33,902 nucleotides of DNA, from the NCBI RefSeq assembly GCF_000514775.1, contig NZ_AZWO01000045.1:1-33902 (forward strand), read 5' to 3'. Positions 8,864-16,357 of the stretch are shown piece after piece; position 1 is the first letter of the stretch, and the number at the start of each line of letters is the position of its first letter. Under the pieces are notes generated by a model. It did no database searches, was not told the origin of the DNA, and saw only the letters and a program-made list of their open reading frames with translations. The position numbers and the translations under genes were made by a program. Source of the DNA: Salinispora pacifica CNR114. GTDB taxonomy: Bacteria; Actinomycetota; Actinomycetes; Mycobacteriales; Micromonosporaceae.

Positions 8864-9756
8864 ACCGGAACCGACTGATAAGAGATATCACTCCTACTAG
8901 CGCACAAGCCTCTGCCCCTACCGGTGCCCGTCTCACGGCGTCCGTCGTGGCCGGCGAACTGACCCGGCTTACCCCCCGAGACCGGCACCTGCTCGACCTG
9001 CTCGACCAGCACAAGGCCCTCACCACCGATCAGCTCGTCGACCTCGCGTTCGGCTCCCTCGGCCGTGCCCGCAACCGGCTTAACACCCTGCTCAGCCGGG
9101 ACATCCTCGACCGGTTCCGGCACTACCACCGGCCCGGTTCGCAATCCTGGCGGTGGACCCTCGGCCCGGTCGGCGCGGCGATCCTGGCGGCCGGGCGCGG
9201 TGACACGCTGCCCCGACCGGGCGCCGTGCGCGACGCCACCGCCCGACTGGCGATGTCTCCGACACTCGCTCACCTGCTCGCCACAAACGGGTTCTTCGTC
9301 GCGCTGACCGGGCACGCCCGCACCCACGGCGGGCGGTTGACGCGGTGGTACAACGAGACCCAAAGCCGCGCGGCGGCCGGCAACCTGGTCCGACCCGACG
9401 GGCACGGCGTGTGGGCCACCGGCGGGCGTGCCATGCCATTTTGGCTTGAAGTCGATCTCGGCACCGAAACCCTGTCCCGGGTCGTGGGCAAGCTGCCAGG
9501 CTACGCCGCGCTACCCCCACCCCGGGCCTACCCGGTGCTGTTTTGGCTGCCCACCACCGCCCGGGAAGCCAACCTGCACACCCACCTCACCCGCACCGGG
9601 ATACCGGACGGGGTGACCGTGGCGACCGCCGCCGTCAACCACGCCCCCGACGCGGGCGGGCCGGCGGGTGCGGTGTGGCGGGTCGCCGGACAACCCGGGC
9701 GGGTCAGCCTCGCCGATCTCGCCCCCACCGGGGACGGTGCCCCGTGCGACGGGTAG
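8860..9756 (+). CDS. Replication-relaxation family winged-helix protein
   Basis: 298 residues. The segment RLTPRDRHLLDLLDQHKALTTDQLVDLAFG followed by RARNRLNTLLSRDILDRFRHY is the opening winged helix of the replication-relaxation family, commonly found on actinobacterial plasmids and integrative elements. A second region (FFVALTGHARTHGGRLTRWYNE ... MPFWLEVDLGTE) resembles the nuclease-like or accessory domain that follows in this family. It may bind the element's DNA and assist its processing; as no classical relaxase is visible, it is the best candidate here for a DNA-processing factor, which is inference. GTG 8860 overlaps the previous stop (GTGA), and GAGGAGG lies a few bases upstream inside the coupling-protein gene. 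Confidence 0.82.
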   Translation: MNRNRLIRDITPTSAQASAPTGARLTASVVAGELTRLTPRDRHLLDLLDQHKALTTDQLVDLAFGSLGRARNRLNTLLSRDILDRFRHYHRPGSQSWRWTLGPVGAAILAAGRGDTLPRPGAVRDATARLAMSPTLAHLLATNGFFVALTGHARTHGGRLTRWYNETQSRAAAGNLVRPDGHGVWATGGRAMPFWLEVDLGTETLSRVVGKLPGYAALPPPRAYPVLFWLPTTAREANLHTHLTRTGIPDGVTVATAAVNHAPDAGGPAGAVWRVAGQPGRVSLADLAPTGDGAPCDG

Positions 9757-10325
9757 CAACCGGCCTCGCGGTAGCGGCGGCGGCGCTCGTGCTGCTGATC
9801 GCCACTGCCGCCGCCGGGGTGGTGTCGGTGATCTACGGCGGCGGGTACGGCGGCCACGGGCTACCGCCCGACGTGGCCGTGTCCCTACCCCCGGGTTTCA
9901 CCCTTCCGGCGGGCACCCCGCCGCCGGTCGTGACCGCCATTGGGTGGGCCCTGGCGCAGCTCGGCACCCCGTACACCTTCGGCGGCGATTGCACCGCCGC
10001 GCACTCCGGCGTGCCAGCGCGGCAGTGTGACTGTTCGTCGCTGATGCAACAGGCCTACCGGGCGGCCGGGGTCACCATCGGACGCACCACCCGCGACCAG
10101 GTACACGACGGCACCCCGATCCCGAGCGCGAGGTATCTGCGCCCCGGAGATCTAATCTTGATCCCCGGTAGCGGCGGCACGCACGCCGACCCCCGACACG
10201 TAGGAATGTTCATCGGTTCCGGCCTCATCGTGCAAGCACCGAAAACCGGTGACGTGGTACGAGTCAGCAAGCTATCCGGATGGGCCGATCAGATAGCGGC
10301 CATTCGGCGAGTCGTACCGAGCTGA
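9744..10325 (+). CDS. NlpC/P60-type cell-wall hydrolase with N-terminal membrane anchor
   Basis: 193 residues. A hydrophobic segment at residues 6-28 is a signal anchor or signal peptide. The catalytic domain follows: IGWALAQLGTPYTFGGDC, then CDCSSLMQQAYRAAG with the nucleophile Cys at about 97, then RPGDLILIPG and HVGMFIGSGLIVQAP with the catalytic His at about 152. NlpC/P60 enzymes cut peptide bonds in peptidoglycan stems; in conjugation operons they open the wall for the channel. Two extra cysteines (about 83 and 95) flank a short insertion before the active-site Cys and could form a disulfide outside the cell. Start GTG 9744 overlaps the upstream gene by 13 nt; it is the last gene of the transfer operon. 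Confidence 0.9.
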   Translation: MRRVATGLAVAAAALVLLIATAAAGVVSVIYGGGYGGHGLPPDVAVSLPPGFTLPAGTPPPVVTAIGWALAQLGTPYTFGGDCTAAHSGVPARQCDCSSLMQQAYRAAGVTIGRTTRDQVHDGTPIPSARYLRPGDLILIPGSGGTHADPRHVGMFIGSGLIVQAPKTGDVVRVSKLSGWADQIAAIRRVVPS

Positions 10326-10345
10326 ACAAGGCCAATGGAGAACAC

Positions 10346-10376
10346 GCCAAAGAGTCGCCAAACAGTCATCCAAACG
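10346..10376 (+). repeat. Tandem 11-bp repeats downstream of the transfer operon
   Basis: CGCCAAAGAGT (10346-10356) is followed directly by CGCCAAACAGT (10357-10367), one mismatch apart, and then by the looser CATCCAAACGA (10368-10378 region). Spacing is close to one helical turn. Such arrays often bind a regulator or a relaxosome accessory protein; no binding partner is proven here. Confidence 0.6.
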
Positions 10377-10445
10377 ATGGGGCATGAAGTGATTTTCCCC
10401 ACAAAGCGTTCGGGTTCGCCGTTCGACTGGTTCGCGTACCCGGCG

Positions 10446-10476
10446 CCGGTTGGACCCTGACCCCGGGTCCGACCGG
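10446..10476 (+). terminator. Hairpin terminator candidate after the transfer operon
   Basis: CCGGTTGGACCC (10446-10457) pairs with GGGTCCGACCGG (10465-10476) around a 7-nt loop, with one G-U wobble. There is no T-tract, as is usual in GC-rich actinomycetes. It lies 120 nt beyond the NlpC/P60 stop. Confidence 0.6.
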
Positions 10477-10684
10477 CCCGAGTTCGTCCTCGTCATCGGC
10501 GCCGTCGTCGCGCCACACGCGCCCCGATGAACGCTACCCACACCCGATATACCCATGCGCGGGGAACATCCGCCAGCAGGGGCCACAGCGCCCCGCAGCG
10601 CCTATTGCGCGTCGGACAGCAGTCCTGAAATGAAGGTGTGGGTGGCGTCCGGAATGGTGACGGAAAGAGTCTTGAACAACGGGG

Positions 10685-10690
10685 TTGACA
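10685..10690 (+). promoter_or_regulatory. -35-like TTGACA box
   Basis: A consensus TTGACA 122 nt before the winged-helix gene. The -10 at 17-18 bp spacing (GTCCAT/TCCATG) is poor, so this is only a candidate promoter for the 10812 gene. Confidence 0.3.
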
Positions 10691-10811
10691 TTCAATCGGC
10701 AACGAGGGTCCATGGACGTGGGCACCGAAACAACGGCCCCGGCGAAACCGCCAACAATCGCTAGCGCGATGCGGTATTCGCTGCCACCCCGTTTTCTGTG
10801 GAGGATATGTC

Positions 10812-11930
10812 ATGACCGCGAACATGCTTCTCACCGCTGGTACCACCGAGGCCCGGTCTGTCGTCGCCGCCGCGCTGCGCCGCCTCCCCGGCGTGACCGC
10901 CCGCAAGTTGGCCGGGCAGGAAAGCCTTTCGCTGCGGGTCGTCACCGAGGCACTCAAAGCCATGGAGGAGGCCGGAACCGCCATCCGCACTCCCGGCCCG
11001 ATCAACGGCAACCGCAAAAGCGCCGACCTCTGGGAACCCACCACCCCGACCAACGACGCCGCCAACGCCACGCCGGACACGGCCGACGAGCCGACCTCGG
11101 CAGACAGCGACGTGAGCGGCAACGCGGCGGAAGACGAGGTAGCCATCACCAACGCCATGCCGGGCGCGGCCGACGAGGCGACCCCGGCGGACAGTGAGGC
11201 GAGCGGCAACGCGGCGGCGGACGTGGCGCCGGTGTCCGGGGTGCCTGTGTCGGGGGTGCCGTCGGGCGCCGGTGATCACCTGAAGATCGTGATGGTGGCT
11301 GGGGTGCTCGGCGACTACCCCGACGGGGTGAGCGCGGCCGACGTGATTGACCAGTCCGGCCTACGCGCTCAGGTCGTCGCCCGGGTGCTTACGGCGATGG
11401 AGGTTGCCGGGGCGGCGGTCCGTAAGCCGGGTGACAGTGACAGCGCCCCGGAACGGTGGGTGCGTGGTGAGGCTGACCTCGACACGGTGGACCTCGCCAA
11501 CGCTGCCCCGTACCGCGAGTGTGTGTGTACCTGCGGACACAAGCACCGGATCAAGACCGGTGTCACGGTTACCGCCACCCGCCGTGCCGGACGCGCCGGC
11601 GAGAGCAACACCGACGGGTCGCCGAAGCTCGGCAAGAACGGCCTACGTAACCAGGTCGAAGCGTTCATGCGTGACCTCGGCCCCGGCCACGACCTGACCC
11701 CGGGCACCGTCGGCCGTGAGTTGGGCGGCCGTAGCTCGGGCGCGGTCGGCAACGCCATGAACAAGCTCAACGGACTCGGCGTGCTGATCATGACCAGCGA
11801 GGCCCCGGTGAAGTACGCCCTCGCCGACAACCCGCCCACACCCACCGACGAGGTCGCCGCACTGGTGACCCGCACGGGCACCGACCCGAGCGACACCGAC
11901 GGGGCCGACGCCGCGCCGGCCACGACCTGA
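10812..11930 (+). CDS. Protein with three winged-helix-like modules
   Basis: 372 residues. Three similar ~60-residue helical units can be seen: residues ~12-64 (VVAAALRRLPGVTARKLAG then VVTEALKAMEEAGTAIR), ~155-217 (VMVAGVLGDYPDGVSAADV then VVARVLTAMEVAGAAVRKP), and ~277-338 (LRNQVEAFMRDLGPGHDLTP then VGNAMNKLNGLGVLIM). Each looks like a MarR/ROK-type winged helix. Acidic Ala/Thr/Asp linkers separate them, the first with an imperfect internal repeat (ADEPTSADSDVSGNAAED and ADEATPADSEASGNAAAD). A Cys/His cluster (CVCTCGHKH, about 236-244) between units two and three may bind metal. Probably a DNA-binding regulator or partition/maintenance protein of the element. ATG 10812 has GAGGA nine bases upstream; a strong hairpin follows the gene. 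No named family recognised. Confidence 0.75.
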   Translation: MTANMLLTAGTTEARSVVAAALRRLPGVTARKLAGQESLSLRVVTEALKAMEEAGTAIRTPGPINGNRKSADLWEPTTPTNDAANATPDTADEPTSADSDVSGNAAEDEVAITNAMPGAADEATPADSEASGNAAADVAPVSGVPVSGVPSGAGDHLKIVMVAGVLGDYPDGVSAADVIDQSGLRAQVVARVLTAMEVAGAAVRKPGDSDSAPERWVRGEADLDTVDLANAAPYRECVCTCGHKHRIKTGVTVTATRRAGRAGESNTDGSPKLGKNGLRNQVEAFMRDLGPGHDLTPGTVGRELGGRSSGAVGNAMNKLNGLGVLIMTSEAPVKYALADNPPTPTDEVAALVTRTGTDPSDTDGADAAPATT

Positions 11931-11946
11931 CCGAACAGACCCGATA

Positions 11947-11979
11947 CGCCGGGGCCGGGCACCACGCCCGGCCCCGGCG
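11947..11979 (+). terminator. Perfect 14-bp hairpin after the triple winged-helix gene
   Basis: CGCCGGGGCCGGGC (11947-11960) is the exact reverse complement of 11966-11979, with loop ACCAC. It begins 17 nt after the stop codon. A T-less terminator of the actinomycete type. Confidence 0.8.
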
Positions 11980-12012
11980 CTCACACCACACAGACCAGAA
12001 AGGCAATGACCA

Positions 12013-12300
12013 ATGACCACCCACCGTCACCCCGGCCACAGCCCGGGGGGCCGTCGTACCGCGCCGACACCCCCACCGGCTGACACCGCCGATGTGTACC
12101 TGGTCGCCGGGGGTGACCTGGTAGCCGTGTTCACCGATGCGGACGCTGCCGCCGTGCAACACACGGTGATGACTGGCGCCAACCTCGACACGATCACCCG
12201 GCGCATCAGCGCCCACGAGTGGCCGTGCGTACGGGCCCGGCTCCGGGCAACAAACCCCGACCTAACGATCGTGGACGCGCGGGCCGGAGACGACCAATGA
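12013..12300 (+). CDS. Small protein of unknown function
   Basis: 95 residues with a disordered Pro/His-rich first 25 residues and a compact remainder (DVYLVAGGDLVAVFTDADAAAVQHTVMTGAN). Strand-helix order is suggested by the alternation, but no family is recognised. The ATG at 12013 has AGAAAGG upstream. Its stop overlaps the next start as ATGA, so it was probably co-translated with the (now broken) gene downstream. GC-rich third positions support coding. Confidence 0.6.
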   Translation: MTTHRHPGHSPGGRRTAPTPPPADTADVYLVAGGDLVAVFTDADAAAVQHTVMTGANLDTITRRISAHEWPCVRARLRATNPDLTIVDARAGDDQ

Positions 12301-12649
12301 CCCGACCCGACAGTGGAACACCGAAGATTCCGGCCGCTCTGGCGGCACGCCCCCGCGACGCGCGGCCCGGCCTGCCCATCCCACCGGTCAACCTGCACCC
12401 CGACCCGGACGGCGGGGTACACGTGGAGTTAGTGCATGACCGCCGCACTCACGCTGTGCCCGCACATCGCCCTCGGCCGCCACCGGCGCGCCCGCGCCGA
12501 CCGGCCCGGCGGCGGCATCATCCCGCCCGGCTCGTGCGGCGACAAACCCGACCGGTACCAGCGTGTACCTCCCGGCACGGTTTAAGACCGTGCACGAGTA
12601 CCGGTACGGCCCTGACGGGCGACTGAACACTGACCCGGTGACCCGGTAG
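12297..12649 (+). pseudogene. Decayed plasmid-type gene spread over three frames
   Basis: From ATG 12297 (ATGA overlap with the upstream stop) one frame gives IPAALAARPRDARPGLPIPP, an opening I associate with a family common on actinobacterial plasmids. After about 12435 that frame turns into Arg/Pro-rich nonsense. A second frame takes over (ATG 12436): TLCPHIALGRHRRARADRPG, with very high GC at third positions, until a TAA at 12583-12585. A third frame then gives VYLPARFKTVHEYRYGPDG and ends at TAG 12647-12649. Together these read like the start, middle and end of a single protein with at least two frame breaks and probably internal deletions. Two or three overlapping small genes are the alternative; I favour decay. 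Confidence 0.55.
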
Positions 12650-12704
12650 GCATGGCGCCGATGGTGGGCGTCAGATTCGCCGCAGAAAACTCGATAGACC
12701 GGCC

Positions 12705-12721
12705 CGGATCGGCTTGATCCG
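12705..12721 (+). promoter_or_regulatory. Inverted repeat upstream of the DUF932 gene
   Basis: CGGATC (12705-12710) and GATCCG (12716-12721) are perfect inverted copies around GGCTT, just before CTATAG (12727-12732), a possible -10 region. A candidate operator. Confidence 0.35.
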
Positions 12722-12749
12722 CCAACTATAGGCAGGGACCATTATTTGC

Positions 12750-12788
12750 GACGGCGCGGCCCGGGATTGGAACCCCCAGCCCGCCGTC
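12750..12788 (+). promoter_or_regulatory. Leader hairpin before the DUF932 gene
   Basis: GACGGCG (12750-12756) pairs with CGCCGTC (12782-12788), and GGC and GGG inside pair further, with a bulge and a mismatch, around loop ATTGGAA. It lies in the probable 5' leader, 35 nt before the GTG start. It could be an attenuator or a terminator for the decayed gene upstream. Confidence 0.45.
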
Positions 12789-12823
12789 ACCCACAACCGA
12801 TCGAGACCCGAAAGGGGTACCAC

Positions 12824-13807
12824 GTGGCACACGAACTCGAGACCTTCAACGGTCAGACCGCCTTCGCCTCCGCGAAGCTGTCCGCCTGGCACCAGCTCGG
12901 CCAGATCAGCGACGACTGCATGACCGCCGAGGAGGTCATGAGCAAGGCGTGGCTCGGCGGCTGGGAGGTCCGCAAGATTCCGCTGCAGGGCATGGAGATC
13001 ACCGACAGGGGCGTGACGAAGGTCGACTGCCCCGACAAGTTCATGACCGTGCGGACGAACCCGGAGACCGGCGCGACCGAGTACCTCGGCATCGTCGGTG
13101 AGGACTACACGACCGTGCAGAACGAGCAGGTCGCCGAGGTGCTCAACCTGCTGGTCGACGCCTCCGGCGCGCACTTCGAGACCGCTGGGTCGATGCGTAA
13201 GGGCCGCGCGGTGTTCGTCACCATGAAGTTGCCCGAGGCCATGAAGGTCGCCGGGGTCGACCTGCACGACCTGTACCTCGCGGCGACCACGAGCCACGAC
13301 GGCACGGCCTCACTGCGGGTGGATGCCACCCCGGTACGGATCGTGTGCGCCAACACGCAGCGCATGGCCTACCAGCGGTCGCAGGGCTCCTATGTGTTCC
13401 GGCACACCTCGAACATCACGGCGAAGATCAGCGAGGCGCGGCAGGCGCTGCGGCTGGTGTGGAAGCACTTCGAGGCGTTCGAGCGCGAGGCCGACAAGAT
13501 GATCAACGAGGCACTGACGATGGGTGAGTTCGAGAAGATCGTCGCGCAGCTCTGGCCGGTCGAGGATGACGCCTCTGACACCGCGAGGAACAACGCCAAG
13601 CAGCGCTCCTCGACCCTGCGGTACCTCGTCCGCGACGCGGACACCCAGAAGGCCATCAAGGGCACCCGGTGGGCCGGATACCAGGCCATCACCGAGTACG
13701 TGGACCACTACGCCAAAGCCGCCACCGTCGAGGTCCGTGCCCGCCGCGCGGTCATCGGCACCGGGGCCGACCTCAAGGCCCGCGCGTTCGACCTGCTGGC
13801 GGTCTGA
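12824..13807 (+). CDS. DUF932 family phage/plasmid protein
   Basis: 327 residues that fit the DUF932 ('phage/plasmid-like') family: an early AWHQLGQI, then VDCPDKFMTVRTNPETGATEYLG with GEDYTTVQN, then AGSMRKGRAVFVTMKLPE, VDATPVRIVCANTQRMA and the charged C-terminal helices. The family is common on phages, plasmids and ICEs; its biochemical role is not established, although some members are suspected to act in DNA metabolism or in countering host defence. I chose GTG 12824 because AAAGGGG lies eight bases upstream and conserved sequence begins here; the frame is open further upstream but unlike protein. It is flanked by hairpins and is probably transcribed alone. Full length and intact. Confidence 0.88.
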   Translation: MAHELETFNGQTAFASAKLSAWHQLGQISDDCMTAEEVMSKAWLGGWEVRKIPLQGMEITDRGVTKVDCPDKFMTVRTNPETGATEYLGIVGEDYTTVQNEQVAEVLNLLVDASGAHFETAGSMRKGRAVFVTMKLPEAMKVAGVDLHDLYLAATTSHDGTASLRVDATPVRIVCANTQRMAYQRSQGSYVFRHTSNITAKISEARQALRLVWKHFEAFEREADKMINEALTMGEFEKIVAQLWPVEDDASDTARNNAKQRSSTLRYLVRDADTQKAIKGTRWAGYQAITEYVDHYAKAATVEVRARRAVIGTGADLKARAFDLLAV

Positions 13808-13820
13808 GCGTGGCCCGGTA

Positions 13821-13858
13821 TCGGGGCCGGCACCGCCACAGGCGGCGGACGGCCCCGA
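13821..13858 (+). terminator. Nested hairpin after the DUF932 gene
   Basis: TCGGGGCCG (13821-13829) pairs with CGGCCCCGA (13850-13858); inside, CCGCC (13833-13837) pairs with GGCGG (13841-13845). It starts 13 nt after the stop codon. Confidence 0.7.
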
Positions 13859-14073
13859 CACCGGCGGGCACCACCACCGCCGAACGTGTCACCAACCCCG
13901 TTGCACGGCCGAGCGGCGCGGCCCGCCCGCCCACACAGCCCGGCCCCAGACGCCCACTCGCGCCACAGATCGGCTGCGCACCGGGGCATCACATCACCCG
14001 CCCGTCGGGCGCCGCTACGGCCGCGCCCACGCCTCGACGCACTCGCACGCACTCCGGAATGGAGGACCTTCAT

Positions 14074-14592
14074 ATGAGCACCGTCCCGACGCCGGCCGCC
14101 GACACGGTCCTGAACTCGATCGACGCCCTGTGCGACGCCTACGCGAAGGCGAAAGTGGCCTACACCGTGGCCAACCACGCCGACACCAAAACCGAGCGTG
14201 ACCACCACATCGCCCGCAGCCAGTACTGGAACAGCGAGGCCCAGAACCACTACAGCAGTCTGACCGAGGCCATCCACACCCTCGCGCCGGACCGCACCCA
14301 GGTCGAGACATTCCTGCCCGTGCGGGTCCTACCCAACGGACACGTTGAGATCCACACCCGCGACCAACACGGCCGACAGATCGTCGTCGTCCTCACCACC
14401 GCCGAGGCCGTCGCTATCGGCGTGCACCTGACCGCACACGCCGCCGCCAGCCTCGACCGCACCGGCACGATGCTCCACCGCATCCTGCCCCCGCTACCCA
14501 CCCAGCCACCCGTAGCCACCACCCACACTCCGACCACGCCTGCCAACGGTGGGGATACCCAGGCCATCGGCCGCGCATCCGCGCCCCAGTAA
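14074..14592 (+). CDS. Hypothetical protein of the accessory block
   Basis: 172 residues, no family recognised. The first half is helical (DTVLNSIDALCDAYAKAKVA ... HHIARSQYWNSEAQNHYSSL), consistent with a short helical hairpin or four-helix unit. A beta-rich middle follows (PVRVLPNGHVEIHTRDQHG), and the tail is Pro/Thr-rich and disordered. It has no signal peptide or membrane segment. The ATG at 14074 is set by an excellent GGAGGA eight bases upstream; the frame is open further 5' but that part overlaps the DUF932 gene and looks non-coding. Followed by its own strong hairpin. Confidence 0.7.
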   Translation: MSTVPTPAADTVLNSIDALCDAYAKAKVAYTVANHADTKTERDHHIARSQYWNSEAQNHYSSLTEAIHTLAPDRTQVETFLPVRVLPNGHVEIHTRDQHGRQIVVVLTTAEAVAIGVHLTAHAAASLDRTGTMLHRILPPLPTQPPVATTHTPTTPANGGDTQAIGRASAPQ

Positions 14593-14598
14593 GCAGCC

Positions 14599-14630
14599 CC
14601 GGGCGGCGCGGCACCACCCGCGCCGCCCGG
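14599..14630 (+). terminator. Perfect 13-bp hairpin
   Basis: CCGGGCGGCGCGG (14599-14611) is exactly complementary to 14618-14630, with a six-base loop CACCAC. It begins six bases after the stop of the 14074 gene. Confidence 0.8.
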
Positions 14631-14688
14631 CACCGGCCTGCACCATCCCCTTCCACCCGCTGACCCCCCTCCATGGACGGAGAGCACG

Positions 14689-15150
14689 ATGCCCCTGCCG
14701 TCGAGCGAACGTCTCGGCCTGGGCGACACCGCCCGCGTCGACCAGCCCGAGCGCGCCTTCGAGTACCGCCTAGGCACCGTCACCGACTTCCGACTCGACA
14801 GCTTCACCACGTGGGTGCACTGGTACCGGCTGCGGTTCCCCACCGGCGATGAGCGCACCTACACCCCCGACAGGATCACGGCATGTGGCCGCGACGACGA
14901 CCGCGCTACCCTCGTCACCCACCTCGGCGCGGCGTTCCGGTCGCTGGCCGTCGCGTGCCGCATCGGCCACGACTACGGCGACGACGAACTCAGCGCCGCG
15001 ATTCTCTTCCACACCGCCGGCCTCATCGACTCGGCACGCAACCGGCTCGGCGTCACCCTCGACCCGGCCCGCCTAGCAAACTTGGGCACCGCCGCCGACC
15101 CGGTCGCCTTCGGCCCGGTAGCCCCGGCTCCGGATGGGAGCCGGTCGTGA
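14689..15150 (+). CDS. Hypothetical protein
   Basis: 153 residues. An N-terminal beta-rich part (EYRLGTVTDFRLDSFTTWVH then RLRFPTGDERTYTPDRI) looks like a small barrel of the kind found in nucleic-acid-binding or adaptor proteins. A helical part follows (LVTHLGAAFRSLAVACRIG ... ELSAAILFHTAGLIDSARN). No family recognised. The ATG at 14689 has GGACGGAGAG upstream. Its stop overlaps the next gene as GTGA, so the two form a pair whose products may interact. Confidence 0.65.
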   Translation: MPLPSSERLGLGDTARVDQPERAFEYRLGTVTDFRLDSFTTWVHWYRLRFPTGDERTYTPDRITACGRDDDRATLVTHLGAAFRSLAVACRIGHDYGDDELSAAILFHTAGLIDSARNRLGVTLDPARLANLGTAADPVAFGPVAPAPDGSRS

Positions 15151-15518
15151 CGCGCGGCTACACGCACGCCAAGGCCACCCACCACCCCGGACCGGTGTGC
15201 GGGGCCGACGACGGCCCAGTGACCCGGGTATCCGAGGACCCGCTCCAGATCGACTGCCCGGACTGCCCGGACCTCGTGTGGATCGAGGAACTGCCCAATG
15301 ACGCCACCGCAGGCGACCCTCGGAACATCGAGGTACTGCGTGACATCACACGCGGGTACATGCGCAAGATCGACGGGGTGATCGTGGATGGCACCACCGC
15401 TGCCGCGATCCTGACCGTGTACGACGTGATGAAACCGCCGACGCGGGCGACGTTCCTCGCCCTGGACATCGACAAGATGGCCACGGTGGCGTGGCGGCTG
15501 CTCCGGCCGCACACGTAG
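15147..15518 (+). CDS. Small protein with a possible metal-binding CPDCPD motif
   Basis: 123 residues. The first third has three cysteines: one in VCGADDG and two in IDCPDCPDLVW, with an early TYTHAKATHH-like His cluster (YTHAKATHHPG), a possible zinc knuckle. The rest is helical (IEVLRDITRGYMRKIDGVIVDGT ... LALDIDKMATVAWRLL, given here as separate segments) without a recognised fold. GTG 15147 sits in a GTGA overlap with the preceding gene, so co-translation is likely. A long structured hairpin follows. Function unknown. Confidence 0.62.
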   Translation: MTRGYTHAKATHHPGPVCGADDGPVTRVSEDPLQIDCPDCPDLVWIEELPNDATAGDPRNIEVLRDITRGYMRKIDGVIVDGTTAAAILTVYDVMKPPTRATFLALDIDKMATVAWRLLRPHT

Positions 15519-15525
15519 ACGGGTC

Positions 15526-15574
15526 GGTGGCCGGCGGGCACACCCGAGGGCGTGTGGAACCCCCGCCGGCCACC
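15526..15574 (+). terminator. Long two-part hairpin
   Basis: GGTGGCCGGCGGG (15526-15538) is a perfect 13-bp inverted repeat with 15562-15574. The intervening sequence forms a second stem of CACAC with GTGTG plus CC/GG. It begins seven bases after the stop of the 15147 gene. Confidence 0.75.
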
Positions 15575-15704
15575 TCACCCGATCCCCAGGCCACGCGCCG
15601 ATCGAGCACCGCATCTCCGGGGGTGGATGTGCGTCCGATCGTAGCCGCCACCCCGGCCCGCGCCGATGCCTCGCGGGCCGCCTCGAATGGACGGGAGGTG
15701 GACA

Positions 15705-16343
15705 ATGATCCCCGTGGCGCAGCGCAGCATCGGCGGACGAGTCGCCGTCGACCGCGACGGGGTTGCCGCGTGCACGGGCGCGGCGCGTCCCACGGTGAAC
15801 TTTTGGCACCTGCACCGTGACCGGTTCGGCTTCCCCGAGGGCTTCACCCACGACGGCGGGGAGTGGTTCTGGCTCGACGATGTCGAGGCGTTTCACGCCT
15901 CACACCGGGCCTCGAAGCTTGCCGAGTTGACCGAGGTCGACCGCAGCGGCAGCCCGACCGAACTGGTCACCTCCGGCGGCGCGGCGGCGATCCTCGGTTA
16001 CCGCTCCTATCGCAATCTGCCGGACGAGCTGATCGACAACCCAGACGACACCGAGGAACTACCCAGCGGACGGATCCGCCGGTACTGGTACCGACGCACC
16101 GTATGGGCACACGCCGACGCACGCACCGGCCGGCAATCCACCGGTCGAACCCCCGGCACCACCGGCCCCTACAAACCACACCCATACGCCGACGACCCAC
16201 GCCTGCAGGCCGCCACAGACCTCCTCGCGCAGGCCCGCGCCGAGGGGCGGGACCGGCGCGGCCTCGGCATCGAGCTGGCCCAACGCCTCGGAATCCCACA
16301 ACGCACCGCCCAACGGCTACTCGCCGCGGCAGAGGGCGACTAA
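15705..16343 (+). CDS. DNA-binding protein with C-terminal helix-turn-helix
   Basis: 212 residues. The N-terminus (RVAVDRDGVAACTGAARPTV then FWHLHRDRFGFPEGF) has the feel of an AlpA/excisionase-type helix-turn-helix plus wing, and a similar unit recurs (TSGGAAAILGYRSYRNLPDE ... SGRIRRYWYRRTVWAHADA). The C-terminal end GIELAQRLGIPQRTAQRLLA is a clear helix-turn-helix. It may act as excisionase or regulator of the element. The start is ATG 15705, with GGAGGTGG seven bases upstream; an upstream in-frame start at 15666 lacks such a site. It is the last plus-strand gene of the block and faces the minus-strand regulatory operon. Confidence 0.68.
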   Translation: MIPVAQRSIGGRVAVDRDGVAACTGAARPTVNFWHLHRDRFGFPEGFTHDGGEWFWLDDVEAFHASHRASKLAELTEVDRSGSPTELVTSGGAAAILGYRSYRNLPDELIDNPDDTEELPSGRIRRYWYRRTVWAHADARTGRQSTGRTPGTTGPYKPHPYADDPRLQAATDLLAQARAEGRDRRGLGIELAQRLGIPQRTAQRLLAAAEGD

Positions 16344-16357
16344 ACTCCTCTGGTCAA

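Larger units (their letters stand above)
10326..10811. other. Non-coding region between the transfer operon and the accessory block
   Basis: 486 bp with no supported gene. It holds tandem repeats just after the operon, a hairpin that probably ends operon transcription, a -35-like TTGACA near the right end, and the ribosome-binding site GAGGA in front of the next gene. Open frames crossing it on the minus strand are antisense shadows. It is the most likely place in the window for an oriT or operator cluster. Confidence 0.6.

Noticed and set aside
10493..11209. 238-codon minus-strand frame across the non-coding gap
   Set aside because: Mostly antisense to the triple winged-helix gene; Ser/Ala-rich with no ribosome-binding site.
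12749..12800. tRNA-like T-arm sequence (GGTTCCAATCC on the minus strand)
   Set aside because: Only three to four pairs form in the supposed T stem, no anticodon arm or acceptor partner is found at the right distance; the segment folds better as a simple hairpin.
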